The notes: generated from the letters alone by a model not told the origin. Positions 1 to 8,720 are shown, counted from the first letter of the stretch. The stretch is 64,000 nt of DNA from Allobranchiibius sp. CTAmp26 (GCF_017565405.1 NZ_JAGEKR010000012.1:248001-312000); one strand, 5' to 3'. Made by a program: numbers and translations.

Positions 1-137
1 ACCTGCCCGACGACGAGGCACTCGAGTGGCTCTTCACACCGGACGAGACGCTGCCCCTGCCCGGTGGCCCCATCCACATGCTGCTGGCCGGTCGCAAGGC
101 CGAGGTCCGCAAACGCGCCAGCGAACTGGCGTTCTGA
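1..137 (+). CDS. Rv2175c-family DNA-binding protein, C-terminal fragment
   Basis: Only the last 44 codons are in the window, read in frame from base 3 to a TGA at 135-137. The tail has a WLFTPDE segment followed by a charged helix ending in ASELAF. This matches my memory of the C-terminus of mycobacterial Rv2175c, a small winged-helix DNA-binding protein phosphorylated by the kinase PknL. The neighbours agree: a prenyl synthase and a MetF-like protein follow, as around Rv2172c-Rv2175c. The DNA-binding part lies upstream of the window, so the call rests on the tail and synteny. It is convergent with the prenyl synthase, 18 bp away. Confidence 0.65.
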   Translation, partial: LPDDEALEWLFTPDETLPLPGGPIHMLLAGRKAEVRKRASELAF

Positions 138-155
138 CCCGCGGTCCGGGGCTCC

Positions 156-1238
156 TCAGGCGGCGCGCGCCGTCGCGACGTCCACGAGCGACCAGAGGAT
201 CTCGGCGGCGCCGTCGTCGAGATCCGCGCGGCGCAGGTGCTCCCTCGACGCGAGGACCCGCTCGTGGATCATCTCCTCGACCCGGTCCACCGCACCGGAG
301 CGCGTGCACAGGTCGCGTAGCCACGCCACCTGGTCCTCGTCGAGGTCGGGCGATCCGAAGAGCGCGTCGAACCGGGTGAGGTCCGCCGGCGCCACGTCGT
401 CCAGCGCCAGCGCGATGAGTGCGGTCCGTTTGCCCTCGAGCAGGTCGTCGCCCGCGGGCTTCCCGGTCTGCTCGGGGTTGCCGAACACCCCCAGCAGGTC
501 GTCGCGCAGTTGGAACGCCTCGCCGAGCGCGAGTCCGTACGCCGCGAGCGCCGACCGTGTCGACGCGTCGGCACCGGCGCAGTCCGCGCCGATGAGCAGC
601 GGATGCACCACGGTGTAGTTGGCGCTCTTGTACCGCACCACCTGCAGCGCCTGCTCGATCCGCTGGTCGGTGGTGAGGGTGGCCCAGTTGCGCACGGAGT
701 CCAGGACGTCCAGGAACTGCCCGCCCATCAGTTGGGTGCGCATCACGTCGAACTGCTCGCGGCCTCGAGCGAGCTCTGCCGGGTCCAGGCCGCTGCCGAC
801 GAAGAGCTCGTCGGTCCACACCAGACAGAGGTCCCCGGCGAGGATGGCGCCCGCGTCGCCGAAGTCGTCGCCGTCACCGTCCCAGCCCTCTCGGGCGTGC
901 TGGGCCGCGAGTCGGCGGTGCGCGGTCGGCATACCCCGCCGCAGGTCGGAGTGGTCCATCACGTCGTCGTGGATGAGGGCGGCCGCCTGGAACATCTCCA
1001 TGGCAGTAGCCACCTGGACCAGGGCGTCGCAGTCGCGCCCGCCGGCTGCGCGGTATCCCCAGTAGAGGAACGCCGCACGCAGCCGCTTGCCCCCGCGCAG
1101 CAGTTGGAAGATCCCGTCGGACAACTCCGCCACGTCCGGGCCGAGCGGCGCGAGCACATCGCGCTGGCGTGCCTGCTGGGTGTCGAGCACCATCTGTACC
1201 CGGGCGCGCAGATCTGCGACGTCCAACGGGTCCGGCAC
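156..1238 (-). CDS. Polyprenyl (isoprenyl diphosphate) synthase, IdsA-like
   Basis: A trans-isoprenyl diphosphate synthase of 360 residues that condenses isopentenyl diphosphate with an allylic diphosphate to give geranyl, farnesyl or geranylgeranyl diphosphate. Both aspartate-rich motifs are visible: HDDVMDHSD (first, followed by RRG) and QLRDDLLGVFG (second), along with GGKRLR near the N-terminus that binds pyrophosphate. I chose a GTG start at 1238 because AAGGAC lies 6 nt upstream; an ATG at 1307 would add 23 poorly conserved residues. It diverges from the MetF-like gene. The position next to Rv2175c and MetF homologues matches idsA2 (Rv2173) of M. tuberculosis. Product chain length cannot be read from sequence. 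A dxs gene at 59.3 kb supplies the same pathway. Confidence 0.93.
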   Translation of the reverse strand: MPDPLDVADLRARVQMVLDTQQARQRDVLAPLGPDVAELSDGIFQLLRGGKRLRAAFLYWGYRAAGGRDCDALVQVATAMEMFQAAALIHDDVMDHSDLRRGMPTAHRRLAAQHAREGWDGDGDDFGDAGAILAGDLCLVWTDELFVGSGLDPAELARGREQFDVMRTQLMGGQFLDVLDSVRNWATLTTDQRIEQALQVVRYKSANYTVVHPLLIGADCAGADASTRSALAAYGLALGEAFQLRDDLLGVFGNPEQTGKPAGDDLLEGKRTALIALALDDVAPADLTRFDALFGSPDLDEDQVAWLRDLCTRSGAVDRVEEMIHERVLASREHLRRADLDDGAAEILWSLVDVATARAA

Positions 1239-1301
1239 GGGCTGTCCTTCCGGTGGATCTCGCGGGCTGTTGTCCCGCAGCGTAGTTGGCGCACGCACCT
1301 C

Positions 1302-1314
1302 TATCATCGTCGCA
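1302..1314 (+). promoter_or_regulatory. Probable -10 element of a leaderless metF transcript
   Basis: TATCAT at 1302-1307 is followed after six bases by the ATG at 1314. That is the spacing expected when transcription starts on the A of the start codon, and there is no Shine-Dalgarno sequence. No good -35 hexamer is visible. Leaderless transcripts are common in actinobacteria; the call is an inference. Confidence 0.35.
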
Positions 1315-2288
1315 TGTCAGAGGCCGTGACCGGATCCGCGCCGCGGGGGGCCGGTGACCGTGCTCGCCGGGCCGGCGGCGGACGTGTCAGCATCCCCGAT
1401 CTGTTGTCCGCGAGCGCGCCCACCTTCAGCTTCGAGTTCATGCCACCGCGCGACGACGCCGGCGAGGCGGTGCTCTGGCAGTCGATCCGACGCCTGGAGC
1501 AGGTGCGTCCGTCGTTCGTCTCGGTCACCTACGGCGCCGGGGGATCGACCCGCGACGGCACCGTCCGCGTGACGGGTCGCATCCAGCGCGAGACCACCCT
1601 CACGACGATGGCGCATCTGACCTGTGTCGGATCCTCGCTGTCCTCGCTGCGGCAGGTCGTGGGGGAGTACGCCGACGCCGGGGTCCGCAACATCCTCGCG
1701 TTGCGCGGTGATCCCGCAGGTGGGCTCGGCACCCCGTGGACCGCGCACCCGGAAGGCCTGGACCACGCCGATCAACTGGTCCGTCTCATCGGGTCGCTCG
1801 GATCGTTCACCGTCGGCGTCGCCGCCTTCCCGGACAAGCATCCGGAATCGACCTCGCTGGAGGAGGACGCCGACGCGCTCGTGCGCAAGGCCGACGCCGG
1901 GGCGTCGTTCGCCATCACGCAGATGGTCACCGACGTCGACGCCTATCTGCGGCTGCGCGACCTGGTCGCCGCCCGGGGGCGTGATCTTCCACTGGTCCCG
2001 GGGCTGATGCCGGTGACCTACGCCAGTCAGTTGGAGCGGATGACGAAGCTGAACGGGCAACCGCTCTCGCCCGACGTCGTACGCCGGATCGGGGAGGTCT
2101 CGCACGACAAGGAGGCGGTGCGACGGGTCGGGGTGGCGATCTGCACCGAGCACGCCGACCGGCTGCTCGACGAGGGAGCGCCGGGCATCCACTTCATCAC
2201 GATGAACCGCTCGACCGCGACGCTGGAGGTCTACCGCAACCTGGCATCGAGCCGTGGCGCGGTCCCGGCGGGCGCCGTCTCGGGTTAG
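1314..2288 (+). CDS. metF: Methylenetetrahydrofolate reductase (MetF family)
   Basis: A 324-residue TIM-barrel flavoprotein of the MetF family, expected to reduce 5,10-methylene-THF to 5-methyl-THF for methionine synthesis. Family features in order: SFEFMPPRDD near residue 42 with the catalytic Glu, TYGAGGSTRDGT, LALRGDPAG, and VAAFPDKHPES. Length fits the short bacterial form without a regulatory domain. The ATG at 1314 is chosen because the open frame upstream is antisense to the prenyl synthase. Gene order resembles Rv2172c-Rv2173, so it may be the Rv2172c-type subgroup rather than the canonical enterobacterial type. The preceding gene is divergent and the next gene has its own SOS-type promoter region, so it is probably monocistronic. 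Confidence 0.9.
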   Translation: MSEAVTGSAPRGAGDRARRAGGGRVSIPDLLSASAPTFSFEFMPPRDDAGEAVLWQSIRRLEQVRPSFVSVTYGAGGSTRDGTVRVTGRIQRETTLTTMAHLTCVGSSLSSLRQVVGEYADAGVRNILALRGDPAGGLGTPWTAHPEGLDHADQLVRLIGSLGSFTVGVAAFPDKHPESTSLEEDADALVRKADAGASFAITQMVTDVDAYLRLRDLVAARGRDLPLVPGLMPVTYASQLERMTKLNGQPLSPDVVRRIGEVSHDKEAVRRVGVAICTEHADRLLDEGAPGIHFITMNRSTATLEVYRNLASSRGAVPAGAVSG

Positions 2289-2350
2289 GTCTGTCAGGAC
2301 CCGTGCGGGCGCGGGGGCATTGCCGCTGTCGGTGGCGCGGCATACAGTCG

Positions 2351-2366
2351 TCGAACAGACGTTCGA
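2351..2366 (+). promoter_or_regulatory. LexA (SOS) box upstream of the HEPN gene
   Basis: TCGAACAGACGTTCGA is an exact match to the actinobacterial LexA box TCGAAC-N4-GTTCGA, with all twelve defined positions conserved. It ends 20 bp before the ATG of the SAV_6107-type gene, right where a repressor would cover the promoter. A second box lies at dinB, 6.5 kb away. Confidence 0.85.
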
Positions 2367-2386
2367 TTCGACGAAGTGAGGCCATC

Positions 2387-2944
2387 ATGTCCGCCACCTC
2401 CACCACGCCCAGCTCTCTCGGCGCGGCCACCATCTCTCGGCCCGCGCGCGGCCCTGCGGTGCCGAGCGCGCCAAGCGCCCGCGGCCGGCGAGGACGCGGC
2501 CAACGTGACGAGCACGGCGAGCCGGGCCGCGGTGCGTCGTCGGTGACGGTGCTGGAACTGGTCGACCGCGCACGGGATGCGCTGCTCGACGCCTGCCACA
2601 GCAGCGGAGCCTCCGAGCGGTACGCGTTGGCGCAGCTCGGGGCGCTGCGGGCGGCCACGGCACTGATGGCGAGCCGGCCGCCGGCGCGCCGCCGCCCGGT
2701 CCGGCGGGACGTCTGGACCACCCTGGTCGCCGGTGCCCCGGAGCTGGCGGAATGGGGCGAGTTCTTCTCGCTGACCAGCGCTCGTGGAGCCAGCGCCGAG
2801 CGCGGGCGGGCGCACCTGACCAGCCGGGAGGCCGACGATCTGGTGCGGCAGGCCGAGATGTTCCTGGAGTTGGTGCTGTCGCGGCTCGGGCTGCCGATGT
2901 ATACCCCCCTTCCGGGGTACGTCAGCCCGTTGCGACGGCCGTAG
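2387..2944 (+). CDS. SAV_6107 family HEPN-domain protein, SOS-controlled
   Basis: A 185-residue protein resembling the SAV_6107 HEPN family. The first 55 residues are low-complexity and Arg/Gly/Pro-rich; the rest is a helical bundle beginning SVTVLELVDRARDALLDA and ending in an acidic/hydrophobic helix around QAEMFLELVLSRLG. HEPN proteins include RNases and helper subunits, but no clear R-x4-6-H catalytic motif is visible here, so ribonuclease activity is not supported. The start is ATG 2387 with GTGAGG just upstream. A perfect LexA box sits 20 bp upstream, so expression should rise after DNA damage. Family members are often found near DNA-repair genes in actinobacteria; here DinB and a glycosylase lie within 8 kb. 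Confidence 0.75.
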   Translation: MSATSTTPSSLGAATISRPARGPAVPSAPSARGRRGRGQRDEHGEPGRGASSVTVLELVDRARDALLDACHSSGASERYALAQLGALRAATALMASRPPARRRPVRRDVWTTLVAGAPELAEWGEFFSLTSARGASAERGRAHLTSREADDLVRQAEMFLELVLSRLGLPMYTPLPGYVSPLRRP

Positions 2945-3073
2945 AATGAATCAACCAGAGGTGTCCCGGCCCATTCGCAGACGCGTGTGGGATGCGACAC
3001 TTATTCTTGGGCACACGATTCGCGATCGCCCGTCGCGAACTTCTTGCCCATGACGGATCGTCGGGAGGTCACC

Positions 3074-3499
3074 GTGCCGCTCTCCGAGCGCGAGCAGCGT
3101 CTGCTCGAACAGATGGAACAGGCGTTGAGCGCTGATGATCCGAAGTTCGCCTCGCACATGGTCGCCGACCCCGCGCGGGCCCGCGCTCGACGTCGGCTCG
3201 CCCTGGGAGCGGTACTTCTGGTCATCGGTGTCGCGACTCTCGTGGCCGGCATCCTGATCAGGGTGGTCCCGGTGGGTGCGCTCGGATTCGCGGTGATGGT
3301 GGGGGCCGCGGCGTACGCCGTGAGTCCGACCGGCCCTGGTGGGCCCTCGCTCGGTTCGGTGCAGCAGGACGGCGGGGTGCAACGGATCAGTCGTCGGCGT
3401 CGGCGCAGGTCCACCGGGCGCGGCGGCGGACCGCAGGGCGGTTTCATGCAGCGGGTCGAGCAGCGGTGGGAGCGCCGCCGCGGCGGCTCCGGCTGGTGA
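3074..3499 (+). CDS. DUF3040 membrane protein
   Basis: A 141-residue protein opening with VPLSEREQRLLEQMEQAL and DPKFAS, the DUF3040 signature. Two membrane segments follow at about residues 43-63 and 68-86, then a basic C-terminal tail rich in Arg and Gly. The start is GTG 3074, with GGGAGG six bases upstream; the open frame extends further upstream without support. DUF3040 genes usually sit near mraZ and the division/cell-wall cluster, and the M. tuberculosis homologue is Rv2169c close to idsA2. Here the division cluster is not in the window. Function is unknown; a cell-envelope role is only suggested by context elsewhere. Confidence 0.85.
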   Translation: MPLSEREQRLLEQMEQALSADDPKFASHMVADPARARARRRLALGAVLLVIGVATLVAGILIRVVPVGALGFAVMVGAAAYAVSPTGPGGPSLGSVQQDGGVQRISRRRRRRSTGRGGGPQGGFMQRVEQRWERRRGGSGW

Positions 3500-3517
3500 C
3501 GGGCTGCGGCGACCGCC

Positions 3518-4000
3518 TCACTGGGTGAACAGCACGCCGCACAGCCACAGGACGCCGATCGCCGTGGCGGTCAGTAGTTCGATGCCCACGCTCAGCAAGA
3601 CGGCCCGCACCGCGACCGCGGTGGCCCTCCGTGCGGCCAGGGCGTCGCGCAGCCGGGCGTGCTCGGCGACGTAGACCCCGAGCACGAAGCCGAGGGCGAG
3701 ACCGACGTACGGGATCACGAAGAATCCCACGACGGCACACACCGTGCCGACCAGCAGAGTGGTGCGGGGGATCCCGGCGGTGCTCAACCGCCGGCCGGGC
3801 AACAGGTACTTGCACGTCCAGCCGACCAGGGCGAGTGCGAGGCTCCCGGCGAAGATCGACCACGCCGCGCCTCCGCCGGTGGATGCCGACCAGATCAGCA
3901 CTCCGGCCACGCACAGCAGCGTCCCCGGCAGCACAGGGATGAGCACGCCCAGCGTTCCCACGGCGATCAGGACCGCGGCGAGGACGGTGGCGGTCTGCAT
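3518..4000 (-). CDS. DUF456 integral membrane protein
   Basis: A 160-residue hydrophobic protein with four or five predicted membrane segments, opening MQTATVLAAVLIAVGTLG and containing the LIPVLPGTLL segment and a Gly-rich stretch GLALGFVLGVY typical of DUF456. No catalytic motif is present and the family has no established function. It is convergent with the DUF3040 gene, 18 bp apart, so the two probably share a termination zone. A hairpin at 4028-4057 separates it from the DUF7455 gene upstream on the same strand. Confidence 0.82.
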   Translation of the reverse strand: MQTATVLAAVLIAVGTLGVLIPVLPGTLLCVAGVLIWSASTGGGAAWSIFAGSLALALVGWTCKYLLPGRRLSTAGIPRTTLLVGTVCAVVGFFVIPYVGLALGFVLGVYVAEHARLRDALAARRATAVAVRAVLLSVGIELLTATAIGVLWLCGVLFTQ

Positions 4001-4027
4001 GGTGTGACTCTCTCATCGGGCATGACG

Positions 4028-4057
4028 ACGCCCGCCCCGCGGATGCGGAGCGGGCGT
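4028..4057 (-). terminator. GC-rich hairpin terminator after the DUF7455 gene
   Basis: A 13-bp stem (ACGCCCGCCCCGC with GCGGAGCGGGCGT, one mismatch) closes a four-base loop GGAT. It lies downstream of the DUF7455 stop codon on the minus strand and upstream of the DUF456 start. There is no U-tract, as is usual in high-GC actinobacteria. Confidence 0.6.
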
Positions 4058-4093
4058 GTCGGCGGCCGGGGACGGTATGCGTCCCGCGACCGA

Positions 4094-4309
4094 TCAGACC
4101 TGCGGTGTCGAGGGGGTCTCGTCGAGACGCTCGGTCTCGTCGACGACCTCGAGGGCGACGGCGCGCAACTTGTCGATGTGCTCACGACCGTGGTGCGCGC
4201 AGAAGAGCAACTCGTGGTCTTCGGCGAGCCGTGCACGGATGAAGGCCTGGGCGCCGCACCGGTCACACCGGTCGGCCGCTGTCAGAGTCGGGGCGAAGGC
4301 TGTTGCCAT
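4094..4309 (-). CDS. DUF7455 small zinc-binding-like protein
   Basis: A 71-residue acidic protein with CDRCGAQA near residue 15 and CAHHGREH near residue 37, giving a CxxC...CxxH pattern that could bind zinc. This arrangement and the ending VVDETERLDE fit the small actinobacterial family now called DUF7455, commonly encoded beside a gyrB-like gene, as here (divergent from parE). AAGGAT lies upstream of the ATG. Function is unknown. The 286-bp divergent region to parE holds no further gene; no convincing promoter hexamers stood out. Confidence 0.75.
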   Translation of the reverse strand: MATAFAPTLTAADRCDRCGAQAFIRARLAEDHELLFCAHHGREHIDKLRAVALEVVDETERLDETPSTPQV

Positions 4310-4595
4310 GGTCGTTCATCCTTTCGTCGGGACGCCTGCGGGCGCCTACGGCGGTTGGCCCACGTGGGCCGCGTATCTAAGACGTCATTCGAAGCCGAGA
4401 TGCTCCCGGATCGGTTTCGCCGTTCGACACGATCAACAGTCAAGCATGCAATGCCATTCCCCAGTGGTACCTACCCCCCGTGTGGTGCGCGTCACCTGTC
4501 GGCGGGCCGGGATAGCCTGCCCGCCAGTAGCACTCGATGAGCAGGTTCCCGAAGAGCACAAGACCGTGGGCATGACCGCGGCGAAGGAGTGGCAG

Positions 4596-6719
4596 GTGGC
4601 TGGCAGCAAGCAGGGCGCGGACCGGGCCGGTGACTATTCGGCGCGGCACCTGCAGGTCCTGGAGGGCCTGGAGGCCGTCCGCAAGCGGCCGGGGATGTAT
4701 ATCGGCTCGACTGACTCGCGCGGCCTCATGCACTGCCTGTGGGAGATCATCGACAACTCCGTCGACGAGGTGCTGGGCGGGCACGGCGATCGCATCGACG
4801 TGGTGCTGCACGAGGACGGTTCGGTGCAGGTCGTGGACCGTGGCCGGGGGATCCCTGTCGACGCCGAGCCCCGGACCGGGTTGTCCGGTGTCGAGGTCGT
4901 GATGACCAAGCTGCACGCCGGGGGCAAGTTCGGCGGCAGTTCCTACACCGCCACCGGCGGACTGCACGGGGTCGGGGCGTCCGTGGTCAACGCGCTCTCC
5001 AGCCGGTTGGACATCGAGATCGACCGGGACGGCAAGACCCACGTCATGAGCTTCCGCCGCGGCGAGCCGGGCGTGTTCGACGACAGCGCCGGCACCGGGC
5101 CGGACAGCCCCTTCACGCCGTTCGTGGATCGCAGCGAGCTGCGGGTGGCGGGCAAGGTGAAGCGGGGGGTCACCGGCACCCGCATCCGGTACTGGGCCGA
5201 CCATCAGGTGTTCCCCAAGGACGCCCGCTTCGACGACACGGTGCTGGCGGCGCGCGCCCGACAGACCTCGTTCCTCATCCCGGGTCTGCGGGTGGTCATC
5301 CGTGACGAGCGCGGGCTGGCCGACACCCCGGGCGCCGACGGCCCGCACGAGGAGATCTACCACCACGACGGCGGCATCTCGGAGTTCACCGAGTTCCTGG
5401 CTCCCGACGCGGCCCTGACCGGGACCTGGCGCCTGCAGGGCTCCGGCACGTTCTCCGAGACGGTCCCGGTGCTGGACGAGCTGGGCCACATGAGCTCCCA
5501 GGAGGTGCAGCGCGAGGCCGTGGTCGACGTGGCGGTGCGCTGGGGCAGCGGGTACGACACCAGCGTCTCCTCCTTCGTCAACATCGTCGCGACCCCCAAG
5601 GGGGGCACCCACATCGCCGGTTTCGAGCAGGGGCTCGTCAAGGCGTTCCGCAAGCAGCTGGAGGCCAACTCCCGCCGCCTGAAGATGGGCTCGGACAAGC
5701 CGGAGAAGGACGACATGATGGCGGGTCTCACCGCGGTCGTGACGGTGCGCCTGGCCGAGCCGCAGTTCGAGGGGCAGACCAAGGAGGTGCTCGGCACCTC
5801 GGCGGTGCGCGCCATCGTCGCCAAGGTCGTGGAGACGCAGCTGACGGCCACCCTCGGCGCGACGACCCGCGACCTGAAGACGCAGTCCGCGCAGCTGCTG
5901 GAGAAGGTCGTCTCGGAGATGAAGGCGCGGATCAGCGCGCGCACGATGAAGGAGACCCAGCGCCGCAAGACCGCGCTGGAGAGCTCCTCGCTGCCGGGGA
6001 AGCTCAAGGACTGCCGCTCGACGGACGTGGAGCGCACCGAGCTGTTCATCGTCGAGGGCGACAGTGCGCTCGGCACCGGGTTGGCCGCCCGGGACTCCCA
6101 ATATCAGGCGCTGCTGCCGATCCGGGGCAAGATCCTCAACGTGCAGAAGGCCTCGGTCGGCGACATGCTGAAGAACGCCGAGTGCGCCGCGATCATCCAG
6201 GTCGTCGGTGCGGGGTCCGGGCGCAGTTTCGAGGTCGAGGCTGCCCGCTACGGCAAGGTCATCCTGATGACCGACGCCGATGTCGACGGGGCGCACATCC
6301 GCACGCTGCTGCTCACGCTGTTCTTCCGCTACATGCGCCCCCTGGTCGAGGCGGGCCGGGTGTACGCCGCCGTACCCCCGCTGCACCGCATCGAGACCAC
6401 GGCGCAGGGCCGTTCCAAGGGGGAGGTGCTCTACACCTACTCCGAGGCGCAGATGCGCCAGACCGTCGGACAGCTGCAGAAGCGTGGGCGCACCATCAAG
6501 ACGCCCCAGCGGTACAAGGGCCTCGGGGAGATGGACGCCGACCAGCTCGCCGAGACGACCATGGAGCCGCGGCACCGGATGCTGCGACGCGTGACGATGG
6601 CGGACGCGGAGAAGGCCGAGTCGGTCTTCGACCTGCTGATGGGCAGCGACGTCGCGCCGCGCAAGGACTTCATCGTCGACTCGGCCGCCGCCCTGGACAA
6701 GGAACGCATCGACGTCTAG
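4596..6719 (+). CDS. parE: Type IIA topoisomerase (topoisomerase IV-like) subunit B
   Basis: A 707-residue B subunit that binds and hydrolyses ATP to drive DNA strand passage with the A subunit at 12.4-14.9 kb. GHKL ATPase motifs: RKRPGMYIGSTD, EIIDNSVDE, GRGIPVD and GGLHGVGASVVNALS. The TOPRIM domain has FIVEGDSALGTG (EGDSA) and MTDADVDGAHIRTLLL. The C-terminus shows RYKGLGEMDADQL. Length suits ParE or short GyrB. A GTG start at 4596 is preferred because AAGGAG sits six bases before it; an ATG at 4572 adds eight residues. Non-adjacent placement from the A subunit and a divergent DUF7455 neighbour are like the second topoisomerase locus of other actinobacteria, so ParE is preferred to GyrB. 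Confidence 0.9.
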   Translation: MAGSKQGADRAGDYSARHLQVLEGLEAVRKRPGMYIGSTDSRGLMHCLWEIIDNSVDEVLGGHGDRIDVVLHEDGSVQVVDRGRGIPVDAEPRTGLSGVEVVMTKLHAGGKFGGSSYTATGGLHGVGASVVNALSSRLDIEIDRDGKTHVMSFRRGEPGVFDDSAGTGPDSPFTPFVDRSELRVAGKVKRGVTGTRIRYWADHQVFPKDARFDDTVLAARARQTSFLIPGLRVVIRDERGLADTPGADGPHEEIYHHDGGISEFTEFLAPDAALTGTWRLQGSGTFSETVPVLDELGHMSSQEVQREAVVDVAVRWGSGYDTSVSSFVNIVATPKGGTHIAGFEQGLVKAFRKQLEANSRRLKMGSDKPEKDDMMAGLTAVVTVRLAEPQFEGQTKEVLGTSAVRAIVAKVVETQLTATLGATTRDLKTQSAQLLEKVVSEMKARISARTMKETQRRKTALESSSLPGKLKDCRSTDVERTELFIVEGDSALGTGLAARDSQYQALLPIRGKILNVQKASVGDMLKNAECAAIIQVVGAGSGRSFEVEAARYGKVILMTDADVDGAHIRTLLLTLFFRYMRPLVEAGRVYAAVPPLHRIETTAQGRSKGEVLYTYSEAQMRQTVGQLQKRGRTIKTPQRYKGLGEMDADQLAETTMEPRHRMLRRVTMADAEKAESVFDLLMGSDVAPRKDFIVDSAAALDKERIDV

Positions 6720-6724
6720 GCGCC

Positions 6725-6774
6725 CGGTTGTCAGCGTCTTCCTGGTGCCGACGCCAGGAATCTGCTGACAACCG
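6725..6774 (+). repeat. Intergenic palindromic repeat family A, copy 1
   Basis: A 50-bp element bounded by an 11-bp perfect inverted repeat, CGGTTGTCAGC and GCTGACAACCG. It shares its interior with copies at 8721 and 53159, including a conserved GACGCCA and ATC before the right arm. It lies between convergent parE and the monooxygenase gene, so it could act as a terminator, but other copies are not in terminator positions. Confidence 0.85.
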
Positions 6775-6780
6775 CGAGGC

Positions 6781-8622
6781 TCAGCCGGTGTGGTGCACCT
6801 CCTGCAGCGCGTACACCGGGGTGTCGAGGCCCTCGAAGCGCGCCTTGAGCTGCAGCGCCAGGTAGAGCGAGTAGTGCCGTGACTGGTGCAGGTTGCCGCC
6901 GTGCATCCACAGGTGCTCGACGTTGGTCGGCTTCCACATGTTGCGCTGCTCGCCCTCCCACGGTCCGGGGTCCTTCGTGGTGTCCGAACCCAGTCCCCAG
7001 ACCTTGCCGAGTCGGTCGGCGGTCTCCTGGTCGATGAGGTCGGCCGCCCATCCGTTCATCGATCCGTAGCCGGTCGCGTAGACGACCAGGTCCGCTGGCA
7101 GCCGGGTGCCGTCCTCCAGCACGACGGAGTCCTCGGTGAGGTGGTCCACGTGGCCGTGCGCGAGCTTGACGTCACCGTTCGCGACCAGGTCCGCCGAGCC
7201 CACGTCGATGTAGTAGCCAGATCCGCGGCGCAGGTACTTCATGAACAGCCCGGAGCCGTCGTCGCCCCAGTCGTGATCGAACCCGGCCGACGCGAGCCGG
7301 TCGTAGAAGTCCTTGTCGACCTGCGCCATCTTCTCGTAGGCGGGGATCTGGAAGCGGTGCATGATCCGGTAGGGGAGCGAGGCGAAGATCATGTCCGCCT
7401 TCTCCGTGGTCACGCCCGCCTTCACCGCCCGCTCGGAGTACAGATCGCCGAGGCCGTACTCCATCAACGACGCACTGCGCACGATGTGGGTCGAGGAGCG
7501 CTGCACCATCGTGACGTCGGCGCCCTTCTCCCACAGCGCGCCACAGATGTCGAAGGCGCTGTTGTTGCTGCCGATCACCACGCACTTCCTGCCGGCGTAC
7601 GCGTCCGGGCCCGGGTGCGCCGACGAGTGGTGCTGATCGCCCCGGAAGGCCTCCATGCCGGGGTACTGCGGCACGTTCGGCTTGCCCGACATCCCGGTGG
7701 CCAGCACCAACTGGGTGGGACGCAGGGTGATCGGCTGGCCCTCCTTCTCCACCTCGACGGTCCAGGCCCCGGTGTCCGGCGAGTACGACGCCGACGTCGC
7801 CGTCGTGCTCGACCAGTAGGGCACCTCCATGATCTTGGTGTAGCCCTCGAGCCAGTCCCCGATCTTGTCCTTCGGAGTGAAGACCGGCCAGTTCTCCGGG
7901 AACTTCAGGTAGGGCAGGTGGTCGTACCAGACCGGGTCGTGCAGCGCGAGGCTCTTGTACCGGCTGCGCCACTGATCGCCCGGGCGCGGATGCTTGTCGA
8001 TGACCAGGCTCGGCACGCCCAGCTGGCGCAGCCGGGCGCCGAGCGCGATACCGCCCTGGCCGCCGCCGACGACGAGCACGTAGGGCTGGGTGGTGCTGCC
8101 AAAGCTGTCGATCTCCTCCTGCTGCTTCTCCAGCCAGGAGCGGCGGTCCTTGGTGGCACCGTGCTCCGCCCCCTTGGGGCGGTGCTCGTTCCTCGGCTCC
8201 TCGTGGCCCTTGAGCTCGTACAACGTGGTGAGGAGGGTGAAGGCTCTGGGCCCGTCCTCGTCGACCAGCCGCAGCAGTCCGCGGCCGCGTCCGACCGCGG
8301 TCTCGAAGCGGAACCAGGCGGTGACGACGCCGTCGGCCTCGTCGGCGGGCTCGGTGAGCTCGAACCCGGACGGACTGGTCGCCTCCAACGTGCTGGTGAG
8401 CAGGTCCGCGACACCACCACGTCCCTCGACGGTCTTGAGGTTCCAGGTGAAGGAGATCAGGTCGCGCCAGTAGGACTCTGTCGCGAACAGCTCGGTGGCC
8501 GCGCCGATGTCGCGGGCGGCCAGTGCACGTTCGAACTGCCCGAACCAGCCCTCCGCGGTGGCCGTCGGGTCCGATTGCCCGGTCGCGTCGGTCTGCGCTG
8601 TGGGTTCCAGGGTCTGTGACAT
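6781..8622 (-). CDS. NTF2-domain flavin-containing monooxygenase
   Basis: A 613-residue fusion. Residues about 22-140 form an NTF2/SnoaL-like domain (GWFGQFERALAARDIGAA...), followed by a class B flavin monooxygenase. The FAD-binding VVGGGQGG is at about 184-191, and a second dinucleotide site VVIGSNNSAFDICG at about 345 should bind NADPH. FRGDQHHSSAH resembles the FMO/Baeyer-Villiger fingerprint region. It probably oxygenates a small organic substrate; substrate is unknown. The ATG at 8622 has GGAGAG just upstream. The gene stands alone between two copies of repeat family A and diverges from dinB. Similar NTF2-fused FMOs occur in other actinobacteria and fungi, from memory. Confidence 0.82.
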   Translation of the reverse strand: MSQTLEPTAQTDATGQSDPTATAEGWFGQFERALAARDIGAATELFATESYWRDLISFTWNLKTVEGRGGVADLLTSTLEATSPSGFELTEPADEADGVVTAWFRFETAVGRGRGLLRLVDEDGPRAFTLLTTLYELKGHEEPRNEHRPKGAEHGATKDRRSWLEKQQEEIDSFGSTTQPYVLVVGGGQGGIALGARLRQLGVPSLVIDKHPRPGDQWRSRYKSLALHDPVWYDHLPYLKFPENWPVFTPKDKIGDWLEGYTKIMEVPYWSSTTATSASYSPDTGAWTVEVEKEGQPITLRPTQLVLATGMSGKPNVPQYPGMEAFRGDQHHSSAHPGPDAYAGRKCVVIGSNNSAFDICGALWEKGADVTMVQRSSTHIVRSASLMEYGLGDLYSERAVKAGVTTEKADMIFASLPYRIMHRFQIPAYEKMAQVDKDFYDRLASAGFDHDWGDDGSGLFMKYLRRGSGYYIDVGSADLVANGDVKLAHGHVDHLTEDSVVLEDGTRLPADLVVYATGYGSMNGWAADLIDQETADRLGKVWGLGSDTTKDPGPWEGEQRNMWKPTNVEHLWMHGGNLHQSRHYSLYLALQLKARFEGLDTPVYALQEVHHTG

Positions 8623-8720
8623 GGCTCTCCGATCGCTGCGTTGTGACCCATGACACACCACAACCCGTGGAGGCCGCACTGTCCGTTCGGACGGCACCCT
8701 TTCACCAGAACGTCATCACG

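Noticed and set aside
4440-6575. 711-codon open frame opposite parE
   Set aside because: Low-complexity Arg/Leu/His-rich translation, fully antisense to a gene with intact motifs; a shadow of high-GC codon use.
6886-8619. 577-codon plus-strand frame
   Set aside because: Antisense to the flavin monooxygenase and composed of Arg/Val/Leu-rich shadow sequence.
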